A stretch of 64,000 nt of DNA from Actinoplanes sp. L3-i22 (GCF_019704555.1 NZ_AP024745.1:6332501-6396500); one strand, 5' to 3'. Numbered from the stretch's first letter, positions 17,860 to 26,043 are shown. The notes: generated by a model from the sequence alone, not told the origin. Numbers and translations are program-made.

Positions 17860-18636
17860 TCAAGCGCTCGCCCGGATCCGTTCCGACAACTCGGGCCAGA
17901 GTCCACGACCCGCGCCGATGGTCAACTCGGTGGTGAACTCCGGCCCGCGACCGCCGAGCACCACCCCCGCCTCCTCGGCGACCAGCGCCCCGGCCGCGAT
18001 GTCCCAGAGGAACGTGTCCAGCGCCACCCCGCCGTCCAGCCGCCCGGCGGCCTGGTAGACGAGGTTGAGCGCGGCCGGCAGCCGCCGGATGTCCCCGACC
18101 ACCGGCAGCAGCTCCCGGATCACCCGGGCGGCCCGCTCCTTGGTCTTCGGGTTCGGCTGGAAGCTCACCCCGACCAGCGCCTTCTCCAGCGACGCCCCGT
18201 CCGGCGCGGTCAGCGGCGCGCCGTTGAGGAACGCGCCGCCGCCGGCGATCGCGCTGAACGTCTCCCCGGCCACCGGCTCGTGCACGACGGCGAGCCGCGG
18301 CCGGTCCTCGTGACGCAGCGCGACGCACACCGACCACGGACCGGTCCGGCTGATGTAGTTCCGGGTCCCGTCGAGCGGGTCGACGATCCACGTCCACCCG
18401 CTGGTGCCGGCCCGGCCACCGCCCTCCTCGGCCTGCACCGCGTCGTCCGGCCAGGCGGCCCGGATGGCGTCCACGATCAGCTGCTCGCTGGCCAGGTCGA
18501 CATCCGAGACGACGTCGTTGACGTGCGCTTTCGGCGCGCCGACCCGCAGCGTGTCGCGTCGTTCGAGCTGGAGTTGCCCGGCGCGCACGGCCACCGCGGC
18601 GACCAGGTCCCGGGCCGCGAGAAGATCTCGATCCAT
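17860..18636 (-). CDS. inositol monophosphatase-family phosphatase
   Basis: Predicted 258-residue Mg-dependent, lithium-sensitive-type sugar or inositol phosphatase. The metal and catalytic motifs are present: QAEEGGG (Glu ligands), WIVDPLDGTRNY (the DPxDGT motif) and the C-terminal LWDIAAGALVAEEAG (WD-AAG motif). These enzymes hydrolyse inositol-1-phosphate, fructose-1,6-bisphosphate, histidinol phosphate or PAP; sequence reading does not separate them. The ATG at 18636 (MDRDLLAARDLV) is chosen because the family N-terminal helix starts there; the in-frame upstream stretch is basic and unrelated. It is divergent from the membrane protein at 18789. Confidence 0.9.
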   Translation of the reverse strand: MDRDLLAARDLVAAVAVRAGQLQLERRDTLRVGAPKAHVNDVVSDVDLASEQLIVDAIRAAWPDDAVQAEEGGGRAGTSGWTWIVDPLDGTRNYISRTGPWSVCVALRHEDRPRLAVVHEPVAGETFSAIAGGGAFLNGAPLTAPDGASLEKALVGVSFQPNPKTKERAARVIRELLPVVGDIRRLPAALNLVYQAAGRLDGGVALDTFLWDIAAGALVAEEAGVVLGGRGPEFTTELTIGAGRGLWPELSERIRASA

Positions 18637-18788
18637 CCCGGCCACGCTAGCCGACGAGCGCGCCGCCGGGGTCCGGGCCGTCGTCACCATCCGGCGTGAC
18701 CATTTTCTGACCCGCGAGATGTTACGGTCTGCGGCCGAAGCCGGTCCTGCCTCCGGCGGCACCGGACGAACGGATCTGGGACGACCCG

Positions 18789-20453
18789 ATGGCCCTTCTC
18801 GACCGCGTCCACGCCGGTCCACGCGTCGCCCTGCCCCACTGGTGGCGCCGGCCCGACGTGGTGGCCGGCTCCCTCGCCGGCGTGCTCAGCCTGATCTGGG
18901 GGCTGTGGCTGGCCCGCGACGCCGGCGACCTGGCCGCGCAGTACGCCTGGACCGCGTTCGTCCGGCACCACCCGGGCTCGGCCTACAACCTGTCCTGGTA
19001 CGGCGGCATCCACCCCGCGACGTACAGCGTGATCTCGCCGTACCTGATGGCCTGGCTCGGCGTCCGGACCACCGGGGTGCTGGCCTGCACCGGGACGGCG
19101 GCACTCGCCGGGTTCCTGCTCTCCCGCTCCGGCGTCCCCCGGCCGCTGCTGCCGGCCCTGTGGCTGTCGGTCGCCGTCTGGGGGAACCTGGCCGCCGGGC
19201 GGGTGACGTACCTCCTGGGGTTGTTCTTCGCGCTCGGCGCGGCGATCTGCCTGCTGACCGGAACCGGGCACGGCCGCCCCCGGCCGGTGGCCGCCGCGGT
19301 GCTCGGCACGATCGCCACCCTGGGCAGCCCGGTCGCCGGCCTGTTCATCGAGGTGCTGGCCGCGGCGCTGTTCCTGACCGGCCGCCGCCGGCACGCCCTC
19401 TGGCTCGCCTCCGGGCCACCGGTGGTGATCGGCGCCACGTCGATGCTGTTCCCGTTCTCCGGCGTCCAGCCGTTCCACTGGTACGCCGCCCTGGTCACGG
19501 TCGGCGCCGCGATCGCCGTCGCGGTGCTGACCCCGGCGAACTGGCGGACGGTCCGGGCCGGCGCCTGGGTCTACGCGGTCGGCGTGGTGCTGTGCTGGCT
19601 GCTGCCCACCCCGATCGGCAGCAACGTCGAGCGCCTCGCCGTCCTGGTCAGCGCCGCGTTCCTGATCTGCACCGCCGCGATCAGCAAGACCCGGGACGTC
19701 AAGACCATCGCGACGTACGTGGTAGCCATCGGTCTCGCCTCGTGGACCGTGATCCAGCCGCTCTACGACTACTCCCGCACCTCGACGGTGACCGCCACGG
19801 TCGCCGACGCCCAGCCGCTGATCGCCGAGCTGCAGCGCCGTAACACCGGGCAGCGCCGGGTCGAGGTCGTGCCGCTGCGCACGCACTGGGAGGCGGTCGG
19901 GATCGCCCCGTACGTCAACCTGGCCCGCGGCTGGAACCGGCAGACCGACGTCCGGCGTCACCCGCTCTTCTACGACAACACCCTGACCCCGGAGTCGTAC
20001 CGCACCTGGCTGCACACCTGGAGCGTCGGCTTCGTCGTGCTGCCCACCGCCGAACCGGACGACGCCGGCGTCGCCGAGGCCCGGATCATCGCGGCCGGCC
20101 AGGCCTGGCTCCCGCTGGTCTGGAGCGACCCGAACTGGCGGATCTACCAGGTCGAGGGTTCCGACCCGCTGGCCTCGACCCCGGCCACGGTCACCTACGC
20201 CGGCCCGGCCGCGGTCACCGTCCACCTGCCCAGCCCCGGCTCCACCCTGGTCCGGATCGCCTGGTCACCGTGGCTGGCCATCCACGGCTCGACGCCGCAC
20301 GCCTGCCTCGCCCAGAGCGGCGAGTGGACCGAGCTGGTCGCCCAGGCCGCCGGCACCTATACGATCGAGGCCCGCTACACCTTCGACCGCGGCACCCCGT
20401 GCCCCACCGCGTCCCCGTCGTCGAGCCCCACTGAGCGGCCGACCCCGCGGTGA
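18789..20453 (+). CDS. polytopic membrane protein with extracytoplasmic C-terminal domain
   Basis: Predicted 554-residue protein. Residues about 22-330 hold roughly ten hydrophobic helices interrupted by a conserved-looking extracytoplasmic stretch (HHPGSAYNLSWYGGIHPATY), which resembles the glycosyltransferase-C or MFS-like proteins of actinobacteria. Residues about 330-535 are soluble and probably outside the membrane, ending in a Pro/Ser/Thr-rich tail. It may transfer or flip a lipid-linked sugar, but no catalytic Asp motif is certain, so I leave function open. The ATG at 18789 precedes MALLDRVHAG. It converges with the SPFH-like gene across a nested hairpin. Confidence 0.75.
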   Translation: MALLDRVHAGPRVALPHWWRRPDVVAGSLAGVLSLIWGLWLARDAGDLAAQYAWTAFVRHHPGSAYNLSWYGGIHPATYSVISPYLMAWLGVRTTGVLACTGTAALAGFLLSRSGVPRPLLPALWLSVAVWGNLAAGRVTYLLGLFFALGAAICLLTGTGHGRPRPVAAAVLGTIATLGSPVAGLFIEVLAAALFLTGRRRHALWLASGPPVVIGATSMLFPFSGVQPFHWYAALVTVGAAIAVAVLTPANWRTVRAGAWVYAVGVVLCWLLPTPIGSNVERLAVLVSAAFLICTAAISKTRDVKTIATYVVAIGLASWTVIQPLYDYSRTSTVTATVADAQPLIAELQRRNTGQRRVEVVPLRTHWEAVGIAPYVNLARGWNRQTDVRRHPLFYDNTLTPESYRTWLHTWSVGFVVLPTAEPDDAGVAEARIIAAGQAWLPLVWSDPNWRIYQVEGSDPLASTPATVTYAGPAAVTVHLPSPGSTLVRIAWSPWLAIHGSTPHACLAQSGEWTELVAQAAGTYTIEARYTFDRGTPCPTASPSSSPTERPTPR

Positions 20454-20479
20454 CCGGCCGGACCGGTCGCGGCGGGGTC
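20441..20479. terminator. nested hairpin between convergent genes
   Basis: Outer arms GACCCCGC (20441-20448) and GCGGGGTC (20472-20479) enclose an inner hairpin GACCGG-CCGGA-CCGGTC (20452-20468). It overlaps both stop codons and probably ends transcription from both sides. Confidence 0.6.
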
Positions 20480-21836
20480 ATGCCCGATCGCCGTCCACGA
20501 GCTCACGCACGCCGGCCGGATCAGGCTGGCGGCCGCCGGCCGCCTCCAGCAGCGCACGGAGCAGGACGTCGAACAGCCCGGGCGACAGTTCCGGCGCGGC
20601 GAACACCTCCGCCTGGCCGGGCAGCCCGGACGGCGGCACCGGCAGACCGATCAGCAGCACCCAGGGACGCAGCCCCGGATTGCCGTCCGCGGCCCGGCCC
20701 CCGGTCAACTGGCCGGCCAGCAGGCCGACCGCCGTCGCGACATCCGTGGTTCCCTCCTCCGCCGGCACCCGGATCTCGTCGCCCTCGTCGAACGGTTCCC
20801 GGAGGACCACCGGCTCCGGACCGGCCGCCACCACCCCGATACCGATGTACCGCACCAGGTCCGGATGCGCGTCCCGGACCTCGAGCAGGTTGCCGATCTG
20901 GGTCTCGAGCTCCTCGCGCCGCCCGGTGGTCGGATCGACGACCAGGTAGAGCGTCCAGGGCGGCTGGCCCCAGGCCGGTAGCGGCTCGGCGCCCGGGATC
21001 ATCCCGGGCGCCGGGCTCAGCAGCTGAGCGGCCGCGCCGACGAACGGCTCCACGTCACTGGACTGGATCAGCCCGTTCGTCAACAACATCTCGAAGAGTT
21101 TCTGCCGGTTGTCGCGGTCCGCCCCTTCGAGCCGGGCGAGCACGTTCAGCGCGGTCTCGGTGTCCTGGGGATTGCGCGCCAGATGCAGCGCGATGAGGCT
21201 GCGGACATCGCCGATCGGCGCGTCCGGCCGGCGGGCCCTCTCCAGTTCGTGCGCCTGCTCCTGCCGAAGTCGTTCGACCTCGTGCCTTGCCGCCGCCGTC
21301 TCGCGATCGAAACCTGCCTCGTAGCGTTTCCGCAGGAAGTCACGGGCCAGCGGGTCGAGCGTCAGATGGACCGCCAAGCGGTACACCGTGATGCCCACCT
21401 CGTAGGGCCGCGGGCTGTCGAAGGCGGTCCGCGCCGCGTGTTCGGCCATCGTCACCTCCACCGCCGAGAATCGCCGGCAGACGTCGCGCAGCTCATCGTG
21501 CAGCCGGGCACGAAGATGGTCCGTCCCCGAGTTGACGCCGCGCCGGACGATCTCCATCGGGTCGTGGACGCGCCAGCCCACCTGGACCTGGGCGGAGAAC
21601 GACAGTGCCTCCTCGACACTGGGCAGCCCGTCGAACGTCAGGACCTCCTCGTGATCGGTGACGTCGACCTCATAGGCGAACCGTGCCGACCGTGGCGCCA
21701 CGCCCCCGTTCGCCACGAAGAGCGAGCCGTCCGCCGTCGAGCAGACCGTCGCCGTGCCGATCCCGGCCATCCGGCGACCGGAGAACAGGCCGACCGCCCG
21801 TTGCGACCGGATGAGAGCCTGGCCGTCACCGATCAT
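20478..21836 (-). CDS. SPFH/band-7-like protein, third gene of unknown cassette
   Basis: Predicted 452-residue protein. Residues about 60-230 look like an SPFH/band-7 core: a beta-rich segment (SAQVQVGWRVHDPMEIVRRG), a helix bearing an RLHDELRDVCRRF-type motif, a strand YEVGITVYRLAVHL, then a charged coiled-coil helix (about 170-205, DRETAAARHEVERLRQEQAH). Residues about 290-400 form a separate alpha/beta domain (WTLYLVVDPTTGRREELE) that I do not recognise. There is no TM segment or signal peptide. Its ATG overlaps the upstream gene by 11 nt (21826-21836), so it is translated with it. Scaffold or membrane-platform role is an inference from the SPFH resemblance, which is moderate. Confidence 0.7.
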   Translation of the reverse strand: MIGDGQALIRSQRAVGLFSGRRMAGIGTATVCSTADGSLFVANGGVAPRSARFAYEVDVTDHEEVLTFDGLPSVEEALSFSAQVQVGWRVHDPMEIVRRGVNSGTDHLRARLHDELRDVCRRFSAVEVTMAEHAARTAFDSPRPYEVGITVYRLAVHLTLDPLARDFLRKRYEAGFDRETAAARHEVERLRQEQAHELERARRPDAPIGDVRSLIALHLARNPQDTETALNVLARLEGADRDNRQKLFEMLLTNGLIQSSDVEPFVGAAAQLLSPAPGMIPGAEPLPAWGQPPWTLYLVVDPTTGRREELETQIGNLLEVRDAHPDLVRYIGIGVVAAGPEPVVLREPFDEGDEIRVPAEEGTTDVATAVGLLAGQLTGGRAADGNPGLRPWVLLIGLPVPPSGLPGQAEVFAAPELSPGLFDVLLRALLEAAGGRQPDPAGVRELVDGDRA

Positions 21837-23814
21837 GAGAGAGAGCTCCTTCGTTCATCGCGGCGAAGACCGCCGCGGCCACGTGGGGTGACGTGCGTGG
21901 GGTGCGGTGCGAGACCCAGGTCGTGGCGAGCGTCCGCAGGATGCGCCGGGTTCGGGGGTGATCGCGGGCCATCGACACCACCAGACGGTGAAACGCCGGG
22001 CGGATCGCCGGCTGTGCCTCGGCCACCGACGCCCAGACGGTCAGGACGGTCCGGGCGTCCGTGTCGTAGAACCGCTCGTTGAGAACCCGTTGCCACAGGT
22101 GCACGACGAGGGCGTCCACCTCGGCCGAGGACTCGGCCAGGGCCAGCAGGGTGGGCCATGAGAACCCGGCCCGGTGCTCCGTGGTCAGATCAGTGGCGAG
22201 GACCAGGAAGGCCAGCTGCCCGGTGCGGTTGCGGGACGGATCGCGCACCCGCACCCACTCGGCGATCGTGCGCAGCACGAGGACGGCCGATCGCGGGTCC
22301 CACTCGACAAGTTCGGCGAGGCTGTCGGCGACCGCGAGCGACGCGGTCTGCTGGCCCGTTCCGGCCAGCGCATCCAGCCGGGTGAGGGCGGCGCCGGGGT
22401 CGACGTGCCCGACGCTCGCGCCGAGGGCTCGTCCCGCCGCCGCGCTCAACGCCGGTGTGCCACTCTCGATCCACCGGTCCAGGGTCCCGCGCACCCGCGC
22501 GTACAGGTGCGGGTCGAGGGAGGGCAGATGCAGGGCGCACGCCGCGGCATCGCGCAGCCTCGGGTCACCGTCCCCGGCCCAGGGCTCGACCACCACGTCT
22601 CGGACATGGTCGAACGCCAGCGTTGCCAGCATGCCCGCGGCCGTCGCAGCGCGGATGCGGACGGCCTCGTCGGGGTCGCCGCCGAGCCCCAGCAGCCAGT
22701 GCAGCAGCACGTGCGGCACGTCGTCGTACTCACTCCAGGCATACCGGAGGACGGCGCTGGGATACGCCGCGTCCCGATACCGGACCGACTCGGTCCGGAC
22801 CTCACCGTCGGGCGTCGTCGCATAGTCGGCGAACACCTCGGCCCGTAACCGTTCCAGGCGCGCGCTCCGCAGATGGTGCCGGGATGCGCGCGGCACATCG
22901 GCGTCGAGCAGCACCGTGACCGCCGGCGCCTCGGCGAAGGCCCGGGCAAGTCGTTCGCCGTGGCGCCGGACCAGGTCGTAGGGCAGTCCGTCGAGCACTG
23001 CCAACGCCAGTGCGTGCCCCCGGTCGTCCCAGCCGGGCAGCGCCGCGAACCAGTCGTCGAGCTCGCCCTCGGCACGCCGCCGCAGGTCCCGCAGAGCCAC
23101 ACCGTCGGCGGGCGCCCGGGCGCCGGTCATCCCCTCCACCAGCCGATCCAACTGATGTGGCCGGTTGCCCAGCGCCGGGCCGATGAGCTGCCCGGGCGTC
23201 ACCCTCGCATCGAGTTCAAAGCAGTCCGCCGCGAGTGCCTGCCGCAGGCCGCCCTCGGGCCGCGCGGCGACCACCAGGCGGGACCGCAGCGGGCCGATCG
23301 CGGCGCGGACCAGGCGCAACAGTCCGGCGATGCGGACATCGTCGGCGTCGTCCCCGGTCTGGTCCAGAAGGTAGCCACAGGAGGCGTGGAACTGCTCGCC
23401 CATCGGAGTGCTCCGCAGGCCGGCCGCAGTGAGCCGGTACATCCCGTCGTGGTTCTGGTCGCGCAGCAACCGCACGGCGGTCGGCACGCTGACGTCCGGA
23501 TCATCGGAGAGCAGGACCGTCATCGGCCGATGGGTGCTGAACTTCAGCAGCTCGGCGTAGCCCGCCGAACCGGTGTCGACCGGGTCGGCCAGCGCCATCG
23601 TCGCGGCATCCAGCGCGGACGGACCGGTGACCGGCGCGGCCACCGCCGGCTCCGGATACTGGTGGTAGATGACGTCGCCGGCCACGAAGTCGCGGCCGGC
23701 CTCCGCCCCGCCGAAGAAGACCCGCCCGGCCAGCCGCCGTGCGCGGGCGAGACGTGAGCCGGCCCCCAGGCCGTTCGGCGGATCGGAGTCCGGGCTCGGC
23801 TCAGGACGCGTCAT
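21826..23814 (-). CDS. STAND-like, P-loop-less HEAT-repeat protein, second gene of cassette
   Basis: Predicted 662-residue cytoplasmic protein without an assigned family. The N-terminus carries the motif RDFVAGDVIYHQ (41-52), nearly the same as in the upstream small protein. Residues about 95-205 follow STAND-NTPase order, with a hydrophobic strand where the P-loop should be (MTVLLSDDPDVSVPTAVRLL; no GxxxxGK[ST]), a Walker-B-like GYLLDQTGDD (147-156) and a sensor-1-like RLVVAARPE. Residues about 240-300 could be the winged-helix region. From about 345 onward there are helical HEAT-like repeats. Overlaps upstream gene by 14 nt and downstream gene by 11 nt. An inactive-STAND sensor or scaffold in a conflict system fits best. 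Confidence 0.72.
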   Translation of the reverse strand: MTRPEPSPDSDPPNGLGAGSRLARARRLAGRVFFGGAEAGRDFVAGDVIYHQYPEPAVAAPVTGPSALDAATMALADPVDTGSAGYAELLKFSTHRPMTVLLSDDPDVSVPTAVRLLRDQNHDGMYRLTAAGLRSTPMGEQFHASCGYLLDQTGDDADDVRIAGLLRLVRAAIGPLRSRLVVAARPEGGLRQALAADCFELDARVTPGQLIGPALGNRPHQLDRLVEGMTGARAPADGVALRDLRRRAEGELDDWFAALPGWDDRGHALALAVLDGLPYDLVRRHGERLARAFAEAPAVTVLLDADVPRASRHHLRSARLERLRAEVFADYATTPDGEVRTESVRYRDAAYPSAVLRYAWSEYDDVPHVLLHWLLGLGGDPDEAVRIRAATAAGMLATLAFDHVRDVVVEPWAGDGDPRLRDAAACALHLPSLDPHLYARVRGTLDRWIESGTPALSAAAGRALGASVGHVDPGAALTRLDALAGTGQQTASLAVADSLAELVEWDPRSAVLVLRTIAEWVRVRDPSRNRTGQLAFLVLATDLTTEHRAGFSWPTLLALAESSAEVDALVVHLWQRVLNERFYDTDARTVLTVWASVAEAQPAIRPAFHRLVVSMARDHPRTRRILRTLATTWVSHRTPRTSPHVAAAVFAAMNEGALSHDR

Positions 23815-24100
23815 CGTCGCCGGGACGCTGCTGATAGGTCACGTCGCCGACGACGAAGTCCCGCCGAGCCGTCACGTCGCCGTGGATCGTGACTCCGCCC
23901 GCCGGAGGCCCGGTTGCCGCGCCCCCGCGGAGACCGAGAACTGTCAGGACGATCGCCGCGATGTTCAGGAACAGGCCGAGAACGCTGGCAAGCTTGTCGG
24001 CCCGATCGAGTCCGGCCCGGATCAGGAAGACGCCGAGGCCGGCCAGGAGGACAGCGGCACCGATGAACAGGCAAGCTCGCGCGGCACGACCCATGCCCAC
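23801..24100 (-). CDS. small two-TM protein with C-terminal RDFVVGDV motif, first gene of cassette
   Basis: Predicted 99 residues from GTG at 24100 (97 from ATG at 24094). Two hydrophobic helices (about 9-27 and 37-57) are followed by a cytoplasm- or surface-facing tail GGVTIHGDVTARRDFVVGDV then TYQQRPGDDDAS. The tail motif RDFVVGDVTYQQ (80-91) matches RDFVAGDVIYHQ at the N-terminus of the next protein. The pattern of a short shared, beta-prone motif on a small membrane protein and on a STAND-like partner resembles homotypic (including amyloid-type) signalling motifs. Its stop overlaps the start of the next gene by 14 nt. No Shine-Dalgarno sequence is visible, so it may be leaderless. Confidence 0.72.
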   Translation of the reverse strand: MGMGRAARACLFIGAAVLLAGLGVFLIRAGLDRADKLASVLGLFLNIAAIVLTVLGLRGGAATGPPAGGVTIHGDVTARRDFVVGDVTYQQRPGDDDAS

Positions 24101-24127
24101 ATACTGTCACGCTGTCCGCACGCGACA

Positions 24128-24146
24128 AGGACAGCGCGTCTGTCCT
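24128..24146. terminator. weak hairpin downstream of the TetX-like gene
   Basis: AGGACAG-CGCGT-CTGTCCT, a 7-bp perfect stem, lies 28-46 bp past the monooxygenase stop and just upstream of the cassette start at 24100. It may be a terminator for the monooxygenase or an operator for the cassette. Confidence 0.4.
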
Positions 24147-24173
24147 ACCCGGACATCCGATGACCGGCCCGGA

Positions 24174-25412
24174 TCAGGTGGCCGGGACGCCGGCTGGTGG
24201 GTAGGCCGGGAGGGGCCAGGCGCCGCCGCGGTCCTCCTTGGCGAAGCGGGCGGCGAGCTCCGGCAGGTGCAGGAACGAGCCGGCCGCGCCCATTGCCCGC
24301 AGCGCGCCGATCCCGAGCCGGCTCCGCGGGAAACCGAAGCGCAGGATGCGTGGGTTGACCTCGGCCTGGATCCGGTCCACGAACGGGCGCAGGGTCTCTT
24401 CGTAGGCGGCCAGGGCGGCGGGCAGGTCCCCGGGACTCTTGTTGATCTCGCCGGCCAGCACGTACGCACCGGCCAGGCCGCCCGAGGTGCCCATCCCGCT
24501 GTACGGCGACGGGCAGTAGGCGGCGTCCCCGACGACGGCCACCCGGCCGCTGGACCAGGTGTCCATCCGCACCTGCAGCACCTCCTGCGAGTAGAAGAAC
24601 TCGGCCGGCTCCATACCGGCCACGAATCGTCCGGTCTGCCAGCCGGCGTCCCGGAACCGCTCGGCCCAGAACCGCTTCTGCCGCTCGACCGGCTGCCGGT
24701 GGATCGCGGACGCCTCGGCGGACCGCTCCCACAGCGCGAAGTAGACCTGCGTCTCGGTGGCGTTGTGGCTACGCCGCATGATCATCCGGCCACCGGGCGC
24801 GTTGTACGTCTCGCGCATGTCGCTGTCCGACCCGATCCGCGGCACGAACCAGTACGCCATGTGGATGCCGACCGGCCGGTACGGCTCCGGCTCACCGGCC
24901 GGCAGCATGGCCCGGCGCACCCGCGACCCCTGCCCGTCCGCCCCGATCAGCAGGTCGAAGTCCTCCTCGACGCCGTCCGAGAACCGCGCCGTGACGTGCC
25001 CCTCGTGCTGCGCGAAGCTCTCCACACCACGGCCGAAGGCGAACTCGGCGCGATCCTTCGTGGCGTCGTGCAGGATCCGCACGAGGTCGCCGCGCATGAT
25101 CTCGTACTCCGAAGTCAGGGTTTGTTTTCCCTGGCCCGAGGTGTTGGCCAGGACCGTGCCCCAGCGCCGGCCGTGCCCGTCGACGAACGCGACGCCGGGC
25201 TCGTGCACGAGTCGGCTCCGGACCGCGTCGAGCAGGCCCATCCGCTCGATCGCCTGGACGCCCTGGCCGCGCAGGTCGATCTGCGCGCCGGTGGCCCGCA
25301 GCGCCGGGAAGCGCTCCGCCACCGTGACCCGGTGCCCGCCCCCGGCCAGCCAGAACGCCGCGGCCTGACCGGCGATGCCGGCACCACAGATGAGGATCTT
25401 GAGACTGGTCAT
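24174..25412 (-). CDS. TetX-like FAD-dependent monooxygenase
   Basis: Predicted 412-residue class A flavin monooxygenase. It has GAGIAG (residues 10-15), the early GAQIDLRGQG segment that parallels the GGTLDL region of Tet(X), the DG-type LLIGADGQGSRVRR, and the GD motif VVGDAAYCPSPYSGMG. TetX enzymes inactivate tetracyclines by hydroxylation; here the substrate is inferred mainly from the divergent neighbour, which is a close TetR relative, and from two tetO-like operators between them. Start ATG 25412 with GAAAGG upstream. The operator at 25421 overlaps its leader. Alternatively it acts on another aromatic polyketide. Confidence 0.85.
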   Translation of the reverse strand: MTSLKILICGAGIAGQAAAFWLAGGGHRVTVAERFPALRATGAQIDLRGQGVQAIERMGLLDAVRSRLVHEPGVAFVDGHGRRWGTVLANTSGQGKQTLTSEYEIMRGDLVRILHDATKDRAEFAFGRGVESFAQHEGHVTARFSDGVEEDFDLLIGADGQGSRVRRAMLPAGEPEPYRPVGIHMAYWFVPRIGSDSDMRETYNAPGGRMIMRRSHNATETQVYFALWERSAEASAIHRQPVERQKRFWAERFRDAGWQTGRFVAGMEPAEFFYSQEVLQVRMDTWSSGRVAVVGDAAYCPSPYSGMGTSGGLAGAYVLAGEINKSPGDLPAALAAYEETLRPFVDRIQAEVNPRILRFGFPRSRLGIGALRAMGAAGSFLHLPELAARFAKEDRGGAWPLPAYPPAGVPAT

Positions 25413-25420
25413 GGCCCAAC

Positions 25421-25433
25421 CTTTCAGTGATAG
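25421..25433. promoter_or_regulatory. tetO-like operator 1
   Basis: CTTTCAGTGATAG is one mismatch from the symmetric form CTATCAGTGATAG, the core of Tn10 tetO. It sits 9 bp upstream of the TetX-like start, over the ribosome-site side of the leader. Centre-to-centre distance to operator 2 is 28 bp, close to the two-operator spacing in Tn10-type tet regulons. Confidence 0.72.
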
Positions 25434-25448
25434 ATTTTTGATGGTTAC

Positions 25449-25461
25449 CTATCACCGATAG
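25449..25461. promoter_or_regulatory. tetO-like operator 2
   Basis: CTATCACCGATAG has perfect CTATC/GATAG arms around a 3-bp centre, the arms of classical tetO. It ends 9 bp before the GTG start of the TetR-like gene, so repressor binding would block its own transcription as well. Confidence 0.78.
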
Positions 25462-25470
25462 ACTGTCAAG

Positions 25471-26004
25471 GTGGCGAAACTGAACCGGGAGACCGTGATC
25501 ACCGAGGCGCTCGACCTGCTCGACGAGGTCGGCCTGGACGCGGTGAGCACGCGGCGGCTGGCGCAGCGGCTCGGCGTAGAGCAGCCCTCGCTCTACTGGC
25601 ACTTCAAGAACAAGGACGTGCTGCTCACCGCGATGGCCGAGGCGGCGATGGCGCCGCACGCGACGGCTCCCCTGCCGGGCCCCGCCGACGACTGGCGCGC
25701 CTGGTTCACCGAGAACTCGCGCGGTTTCCGCCGGACGCTGCTGCTCCGGCGGGACGGCGCCCGCCTGCACGCCGGGACCAGGCCGCGCGGCGAGGACCTC
25801 GACCGGGCGCTGGCCAAGTTCGCGTTCCTGGTCGCGGCCGGGCTGCCCGAGGCCGACGCGCGGACCGCGATGCTGACCGCCGGCCACTTCACCGTCGGCA
25901 GCGTGCTGGAGGAGCAGGCCGCCGACGACGACGCGGGCTTCGCGGAGGCGTTCGAGGCCGGGCTCGCGCTGATCGTCGACGGGCTGGCCGCGCGGCTCCG
26001 CTGA
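25471..26004 (+). CDS. tetR: TetR repressor, tetracycline-responsive type
   Basis: Predicted 177-residue repressor that keeps the numbering of Tn10 TetR. The recognition helix EQPSLYWHFKNK (37-48) differs from TetR mainly by S40 for T40, which explains the tetO-like operators next to it. Drug and magnesium contact positions are largely conserved: Asn82, Phe86, His100, Thr103, Arg104, Pro105 (HAGTRP), His139 (GHF) and Glu147 (VLEEQ); position 116 is Lys rather than Gln. So the ligand is probably a tetracycline or close relative. The C-terminal region is shorter than in Tn10 TetR, lacking the loop between helices 8 and 9. Start GTG at 25471, probably leaderless. Confidence 0.87.
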   Translation: MAKLNRETVITEALDLLDEVGLDAVSTRRLAQRLGVEQPSLYWHFKNKDVLLTAMAEAAMAPHATAPLPGPADDWRAWFTENSRGFRRTLLLRRDGARLHAGTRPRGEDLDRALAKFAFLVAAGLPEADARTAMLTAGHFTVGSVLEEQAADDDAGFAEAFEAGLALIVDGLAARLR

Positions 26005-26017
26005 GTCGTTCGCCACA

Positions 26018-26043
26018 GATATACAAAAGGACCTTATATAAAT
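26018..26043 (+). promoter_or_regulatory. AT-rich promoter region of cfa
   Basis: The stretch GATATACAAAAGGACCTTAT and the following ATAAAT are strikingly AT-rich for this DNA and lie 50-75 bp before the synthase start. TATATAAAT could serve as the -10. The composition may also mark an unwinding or protein-binding site. Confidence 0.4.

Noticed and set aside
20478..24100. Cassette as prophage or plasmid module
   Set aside because: No integrase, transposase, attachment-site repeat, tRNA or phage structural gene lies nearby, and base composition does not stand out clearly.
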